Assembly (NCBI RefSeq): GCF_004834005.1
Contig: NZ_STFF01000002.1
Span: 620,001-684,000 of the forward strand
DNA from: Niastella caeni
GTDB taxonomy: Bacteria; Bacteroidota; Bacteroidia; Chitinophagales; Chitinophagaceae
DNA: 64,000 bases
Direction: 5' to 3'
The notes beneath the pieces were generated by a model. It was given only the letters and a program-made list of their open reading frames with translations, was not told the origin of the DNA and did no database searches. The position numbers were made by a program, and so were the translations under genes. This document shows positions 59,691-64,000 of the stretch, in pieces (positions within the stretch are counted from its first letter, which is position 1; each line of letters opens with the position of its first letter).

Positions 59691-61397
59691 ATGCACCGCC
59701 ATATGTTTATAAAAAGAAACAAGGCACATAAAGTAATGCACAAGGTCCAGGACATCTTTATCCTCCCCCGGTTAAATTATCCCAACATGTTAGTGGCCTT
59801 GCTGCTGCTGGTCACTGCCTGCAAAAAGCTCGACCTGGCGCCCAGCGACCGGTATACCGAATTGACGTTCTGGCAAAGCAACGATAATGTGAACAGCGCC
59901 CTGAACAATATTTACAGCGGCCTGTATACCAGCGACCGCATCTTTTACAATGAAGCCCTTTCAGATAATGCATTCACCAAACTGGGCGTATCGTCGGGTG
60001 TGGATGCCCTGTCGAGCGGCAACTTCACCATTTCGCTGCCGCGTTTTCAGAACGACTGGGCATACTATTACAGCGGTATCAAATCGTGCAATATTTTTTT
60101 AGAGAACATTGATAAGAACGGCACGCTGGGGGAAACTGTTAAGGATCGCATGAAGGCCGAAGTTCGTTTTGTAAGGGCCTGGCATCATTATAACCTGGTG
60201 AAGTGGTGGGGCGACGTGCCTTTGTTGCAAAAAGACATTACGCCCAACGAAGCAAAATCGGTGTCGCGTACACCCCGTGCCGAAGTACTACAATTTATTT
60301 TGAATGAGCTAGATGCAGTGGCCATTTTGTTGCCCACCAACATGCAAATTAACAAAGCCGATTTGGGCCGTATTACGCGGGGCGCCGCGCTGGCATTGAA
60401 AGCACGGATCTTATTATACGAAGGGAACAGGATGGCTGATGTAATAACAGTTTGTGAACAATTGATGAACGATCAGGCGCAGAATGGAACATATGCATTG
60501 GCTGGCAGCTATACTGGTTTGTTCAGCGATAAATTGGTGAACAAGGAAAGCAGCGAGTCGGTTTTGTCGTTGCAATACGTTCCGCAGTTACGCGTGTGGG
60601 GCGATTATATCGACTTCGCACCCATCTCGGCCGGCGCCCGTACCAATAACCTGTCGCCCACGCAGGAACTGGTAAATGCCTATATCATGACCAATGGAAA
60701 AGCCATCACCGATGCCGGTTCCGGGTATGATGAGAACAATCCTTACAACAATCGCGATCCAAGGTTGGCGGCAACTATTGTATACGATCAGTACAGTTGG
60801 ACAAACCCTGATAATTCCAAACAAACCATTTATATCAAACCGGGCTCTGCGCCCGCGGGGCAGGGAGCCAATGAATACAGCAGGGCCGGACAGGGAACAG
60901 CTACCGGTTACTACTGGCGAAAATACTGGGACCCCAATTATGCGGCGCCTGGTTTCAGCTCAGGATTGAACCTGCACCTGATCCGGTATGCTGAAGTATT
61001 ATTGATGTATGCAGAAGCGAAAAATGCATTGGGACAAATGACTGCCGGGGTATGGGATAAAACCATAAAGCCTATTCGCACACGTGCCGGTTTTACCGAC
61101 GCGGCCGCGCTCAGCTTCCCCGGCACAGGAAGCAACCTCACAGAAATTATCAGGAATGAAAGAAGGATAGAGCTGGCCATGGAAGGCATCCGCATAGATG
61201 ATCTCCGCCGCTGGAAAACGGCTGAGAACGTGATGAACGGATGGGTGCATGGAGCGAAATATGGCGACCCGGCCACTGATAACGGTTATATACAGGTACA
61301 GTTGCGGGTATTCGACAAAGCCCGGCACTACCTGTGGCCTGTGCCGCCTGCAGAAAGAGCATTGAATAATAATCTTAGTCAGAATAGTGGGTATTGA
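59691..61397 (+). CDS. SusD-family outer-membrane nutrient-binding lipoprotein
   Basis: 568 residues. Lipobox 'LLLVTACKK' (Cys about 44) lies after an unusually long N-terminal extension of about 30 residues if the ATG at 59691 is used; the Met at 59787 would give a normal short signal. SusD features: 'SDRYTELTFWQSNDNVNSAL', 'EVRFVRAWHHYNLVKWWGDV', 'ITRGAALALKARILLYEG', 'LHLIRYAEVLLMYAEAKNAL' and 'RRIELAMEGIRIDDLRRW'. It begins 9 bases after the susC stop. It caps the transporter at the surface. Confidence 0.95.
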   Translation: MHRHMFIKRNKAHKVMHKVQDIFILPRLNYPNMLVALLLLVTACKKLDLAPSDRYTELTFWQSNDNVNSALNNIYSGLYTSDRIFYNEALSDNAFTKLGVSSGVDALSSGNFTISLPRFQNDWAYYYSGIKSCNIFLENIDKNGTLGETVKDRMKAEVRFVRAWHHYNLVKWWGDVPLLQKDITPNEAKSVSRTPRAEVLQFILNELDAVAILLPTNMQINKADLGRITRGAALALKARILLYEGNRMADVITVCEQLMNDQAQNGTYALAGSYTGLFSDKLVNKESSESVLSLQYVPQLRVWGDYIDFAPISAGARTNNLSPTQELVNAYIMTNGKAITDAGSGYDENNPYNNRDPRLAATIVYDQYSWTNPDNSKQTIYIKPGSAPAGQGANEYSRAGQGTATGYYWRKYWDPNYAAPGFSSGLNLHLIRYAEVLLMYAEAKNALGQMTAGVWDKTIKPIRTRAGFTDAAALSFPGTGSNLTEIIRNERRIELAMEGIRIDDLRRWKTAENVMNGWVHGAKYGDPATDNGYIQVQLRVFDKARHYLWPVPPAERALNNNLSQNSGY

Positions 61398-61457
61398 TGG
61401 TGAATGGTGAATAGAACCCGACTGTATGGGCTTCGAAATAATAGCGAAGCTCAAAAT

Positions 61458-61492
61458 TGAGCGGCCACTTCCCACTGACTACTCACCGCTCA
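61458..61492 (+). other. Hairpin between susD and the SusE-like gene
   Basis: TGAGCGG (61458-61464) and CCGCTCA (61486-61492) are exact inverse complements around 21 bases. There is no T-run. Also in this gap is GGTGAATGGTGAAT (61400-61413), a word shared with 30553-30566 at the start of the acetyltransferase remnant. Confidence 0.4.
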
Positions 61493-61522
61493 CAAAATAA
61501 CTGACTGTAAAAAAATCCTGTT

Positions 61523-62686
61523 ATGCAACATAAACTATTGCTCGTTCTTACAACAATCATCTGCCTGCTACATCTCCAATGTAAAAAAGATGAACGCGAT
61601 ATCAACCTGCAGCTGACAGAAGTCGCTGACCTGTTTACGCCTGCCGATGCAAAATACATCAGGCTCGACCCGAAGTCGGGCGCAACAGAAAGTTTTGAAT
61701 GGAGCCAGGCCAAAGCCGAAGACGGCTCGCTTGTATTATATGAAGTAGCGTTCGACCAGGAGAATGGCGATTTTTCGCACCCGTTTTATACAGTAGTAGC
61801 CGATAACAAAGGCGTGATGAATAAATTAACGCTTACCCACGCCGACCTGAATAAAATTGCTACACTGGGCGGCGCCGACTTTTACCAGAGAAAGAAATTC
61901 AAATGGACGGTGCTCGCTTCCAAAGGTATTAATGTGAAGCAGGCCGCAGCGGCAAGGACCATCGACCTGGAACGGCCGGGCGGATTTGTCGTATTGCCTG
62001 CCACCCTGTATATTTCAGGCGATGCTACCGAGGGCGGGGATGTGCTCACCAATGCACTGCCAATGAAAAAACTTAAAGATGGCGTATTTGAAATTTTCAC
62101 TAAACTAAAAGCCGGCACGTATAAATTGGTTGATGGTAACAGCGGCTCGCCGAAACAATACTATCTCTATGAAGACAATGGTAATAAAACCATTGGCATG
62201 AATGGGCAGACTACTTTCGCCGGCGCCGATAAAATAATGCGTATCCAGATAGATTTCAACAACCTCGCTGCTGCGCTCACGGAAGTAAGATCAGTACAGT
62301 TATGGTATTGTGCAGGCAATACATTCTGGTTTACGCTTCCCTATGCCGGAAATGGTGTATGGAAATACAATAACCATACGATAAACTATACGCAAATGCC
62401 GTGGGGCTTTGAACAACGGCATAAATATAAAATGGTCTTGAATGAAGGAAGCGGTGATAAAAACCTTTGGCTGAATTATGCTTCGAGCGATAGTCCCGAC
62501 CAGGAGGGGCAACATCCGCATACCGTGGTTTACAAAACCATCAATATGGAGCGGAATGATGACAGTCAGTGGGACTGGAGCTGGAAATTTGACCGTACCT
62601 ATTTAACACAGGGCAGTGTAGCCGATTTCTGGGTTTCCCTGCGCGCCACCGATGCGGCGTATACGGTTAATTATCAGAAGCATTAA
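61523..62686 (+). CDS. SusE-like surface glycan-binding lipoprotein
   Basis: 387 residues. Lipobox 'LLHLQCKKD' (Cys about 20). The N-terminal part (about 30-150) is a SusE-type Ig-like domain ('GATESFEWSQAKAEDGSLVL', 'KFKWTVLASKGINVKQAA'), and the C-terminal 200 residues hold a carbohydrate-binding-like sandwich with many aromatic residues ('LWYCAGNTFWFTLPYAGNGV', 'DDSQWDWSWKFD'). Position after susC/susD and before the catalytic gene fits a SusE/F-type binding protein, which holds polysaccharide at the surface. Part of the ECF-controlled locus. A 26-base repeat starts 9 bases after its stop. Confidence 0.8.
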   Translation: MQHKLLLVLTTIICLLHLQCKKDERDINLQLTEVADLFTPADAKYIRLDPKSGATESFEWSQAKAEDGSLVLYEVAFDQENGDFSHPFYTVVADNKGVMNKLTLTHADLNKIATLGGADFYQRKKFKWTVLASKGINVKQAAAARTIDLERPGGFVVLPATLYISGDATEGGDVLTNALPMKKLKDGVFEIFTKLKAGTYKLVDGNSGSPKQYYLYEDNGNKTIGMNGQTTFAGADKIMRIQIDFNNLAAALTEVRSVQLWYCAGNTFWFTLPYAGNGVWKYNNHTINYTQMPWGFEQRHKYKMVLNEGSGDKNLWLNYASSDSPDQEGQHPHTVVYKTINMERNDDSQWDWSWKFDRTYLTQGSVADFWVSLRATDAAYTVNYQKH

Positions 62687-62694
62687 GGCAACTA

Positions 62695-62763
62695 GGCAAC
62701 TAGGCATAAAGGCAACGAGGAACCAAGGGGCCGCATTGTATCATTGCCTCGTTCCCGCGATGC
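62695..62763 (+). repeat. Intergenic repeat shared with the HTCS 3' end, with an inverted partial copy
   Basis: 62695-62720 matches 39979-40004 (opposite strand) at 25 of 26 bases. A partial inverted version (ATTGCCTCGTTCCCGCGATGCC, read as TTGCCTCGTT and GATGCC) follows at about 62742-62763, so the whole could fold back on itself. It lies between the SusE-like and GH76 genes. Confidence 0.65.
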
Positions 62764-62779
62764 CTAAAAAATAAACACT

Positions 62780-63937
62780 ATGAATAAAAGACATTTCTCT
62801 CTACTATGGTATATTCCAACTGCATTATTGATATGCATTTTATCCTGCTGTTTAAAACAAAAACCAGATGATCCGCCGCCGCCGGAGGAAAACAAGCCAA
62901 CGGCCACGTATAACTGGCCGGCAATTGCCGATTCGGCCGAACGGTCGCTCAATTATTTCTGGTCTGCATCGGGTAAATATTATTTTACATCCAACGCCAG
63001 TTCCGATTGGGGGCAATACTGGCCCAATGCGCATGGCCTTGATGTGTTGGTAGATGCCTACCTGCGCAATCCTTCCGCATCCTTGAAATCCCAAATGCTC
63101 GACCTGATCGGCGGCGTAAAGGCAAAGAACGGCAACACCATGATCAATTATTATTACGACGATATGGAGTGGATGGCCCTGGCCTGTTTACGCGCTTATA
63201 ACGCAACCGGGGAAATGAAATTTAAAGAGGCGACGGACCTGTTATGGAATGACATTAAAAATGGATGGAGCAGCGACCTGGGTGGCGGTGTCTGGTGGCG
63301 AAAAGACAATTCTTCGAAAAATACGCCCTCCAACATGCCGGCTGCGATCCTGGCCGCCCGGTTGTATAAAAAATTCAATAAGGCCGAAGACCTGCAATGG
63401 GCGCAAAAGATCTACGATTGGCAGAAACAGGTTTTGTATGAGGCTTCCAGCGGGTGGGTGTATGATAACATCGACAAGACCGGTGCCAAAAACACCACCT
63501 GGAAATTTACTTATAACCAGGGTACTTTTTTAGGAGCAGCGCTTGAATTGTTTCTGATCACCGGTAACAACAATTACCTGAACGATGCCTATAAGGTTAC
63601 AGACTATACACTGAACAGCGGTTTTTTGACAAACAACGGCGTGCTTAAAGATGAAGGTGGCGGTGATGGCGGTTTGTTCAAAGGGATCTTTATCCGTTAT
63701 TTCACCCGTTTGATCATTGATGGCAGTATCGATGCAACGAAGAAAACAGCGTATCTGAATTTTATTACCGGCAATGCCACTACATGTTGGAGCAAAGGGA
63801 CCAATAAGAACCTGGTGTTGTTTGGCAGTGCGTGGGATAAAGTGCCGGGCAATACCACTGATTTGACCATACAGTTGAGTGGCATCATGTTATTTGAAGC
63901 GATGGCGGAGCTGAAAAAAATGAATTTGGTGGAGTGA
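62780..63937 (+). CDS. GH76 endo-alpha-1,6-mannanase lipoprotein
   Basis: 385 residues, lipoprotein signal ending 'CILSC' (Cys about 23) and a Pro/Glu-rich spacer (PDDPPPPEENKP). The (alpha/alpha)6 domain has the GH76 catalytic pair in 'YYYDDMEWMALACLRAYN' (Asp about 127 and 128), 'LGGGVWWRKDNSSKNTPSNM' and 'WKFTYNQGTFLGAALELF'. GH76 enzymes cut alpha-1,6-linked mannose backbones of fungal or bacterial mannans. As the last gene of the sigma/FecR/susC/susD/susE group, it gives the best hint of substrate: alpha-mannan. Probably surface-exposed. Confidence 0.9.
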   Translation: MNKRHFSLLWYIPTALLICILSCCLKQKPDDPPPPEENKPTATYNWPAIADSAERSLNYFWSASGKYYFTSNASSDWGQYWPNAHGLDVLVDAYLRNPSASLKSQMLDLIGGVKAKNGNTMINYYYDDMEWMALACLRAYNATGEMKFKEATDLLWNDIKNGWSSDLGGGVWWRKDNSSKNTPSNMPAAILAARLYKKFNKAEDLQWAQKIYDWQKQVLYEASSGWVYDNIDKTGAKNTTWKFTYNQGTFLGAALELFLITGNNNYLNDAYKVTDYTLNSGFLTNNGVLKDEGGGDGGLFKGIFIRYFTRLIIDGSIDATKKTAYLNFITGNATTCWSKGTNKNLVLFGSAWDKVPGNTTDLTIQLSGIMLFEAMAELKKMNLVE

Positions 63938-64000
63938 TACCTGCGGGTTGAACAGATCTGTTTCAAATCGTATTCACAGATTGGTGTTGTTTGCGATAGC

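Overview
The window looks like chromosomal DNA of a Bacteroidota bacterium, most likely a soil or plant-associated member of the Chitinophagaceae (Niastella/Chitinophaga type). The evidence is four SusD/SusC-type outer-membrane genes plus surface glycan-binding lipoproteins, a hybrid two-component regulator, an ECF sigma/FecR pair, many secreted glycoside hydrolases, lipoprotein signals of the 'SCKK' type and TAnnTTTG-like promoter boxes. No rRNA, tRNA, CRISPR array, integrase or transposase was seen. Taxonomy is an inference from gene content.

Layout. 1-1.1 kb: 3' end of a SusD gene cut by the window edge. 1.2-4.3 kb: a secreted diheme cytochrome c and parallel beta-helix protein pair (two families known to travel together), divergent from an XRE-cupin regulator; the shared promoter region holds two perfect palindromes. 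4.4-8.1 kb: a GH39 enzyme and a PQQ-type sugar dehydrogenase fused to cytochrome c. 8.7-15.4 kb: a trehalose-from-glycogen operon treZ-treY-glgX/treX. 15.4-19.2 kb: an 800-base leader with two ops-like repeated elements, then an UpxY/NusG-like antiterminator and a Wzc-like tyrosine autokinase. 19.4-30.5 kb: a dispersed set of secreted carbohydrate enzymes (polysaccharide lyase, PQQ sugar dehydrogenase, GH78, GH2, GH30).

30.5-33.4 kb: a decayed acetyltransferase, an SDR oxidoreductase, a cluster of small unknown genes (one candidate of 41 codons not previously called), a GH74 fragment and a cytochrome b-like membrane protein. 33.6-47.2 kb: a polysaccharide utilisation locus with SGBP, SusD, SusC and its hybrid two-component regulator on the minus strand and a divergent GH2 enzyme; a 38-bp perfect palindrome follows susD. 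47.2-52.8 kb: a scar of YceI and DUF5777 gene remnants in opposite orientations, two paralogous RteC-like genes, a secreted GH65 enzyme and a GNAT acetyltransferase, with short repeats. 53.1-54.3 kb: an FMN-dependent alpha-hydroxy-acid dehydrogenase. 54.5-63.9 kb: a second utilisation locus, probably for alpha-mannan, under ECF sigma/anti-sigma control: sigma factor, FecR, SusC with an STN domain, SusD, SusE-like lipoprotein and GH76 alpha-1,6-mannanase.

The genes fit a glycan-scavenging lifestyle: surface capture and import by SusC/D, periplasmic or surface hydrolysis by GH2/30/39/65/76/78, periplasmic sugar oxidation by PQQ enzymes, and internal conversion of glycogen to trehalose. The least ordinary points are the ops-like leader before the antiterminator, the palindromes in the beta-helix/XRE-cupin promoter region, repeats that reach into gene ends, and several gene fossils (GH74, YceI/DUF5777, hexapeptide acetyltransferase).
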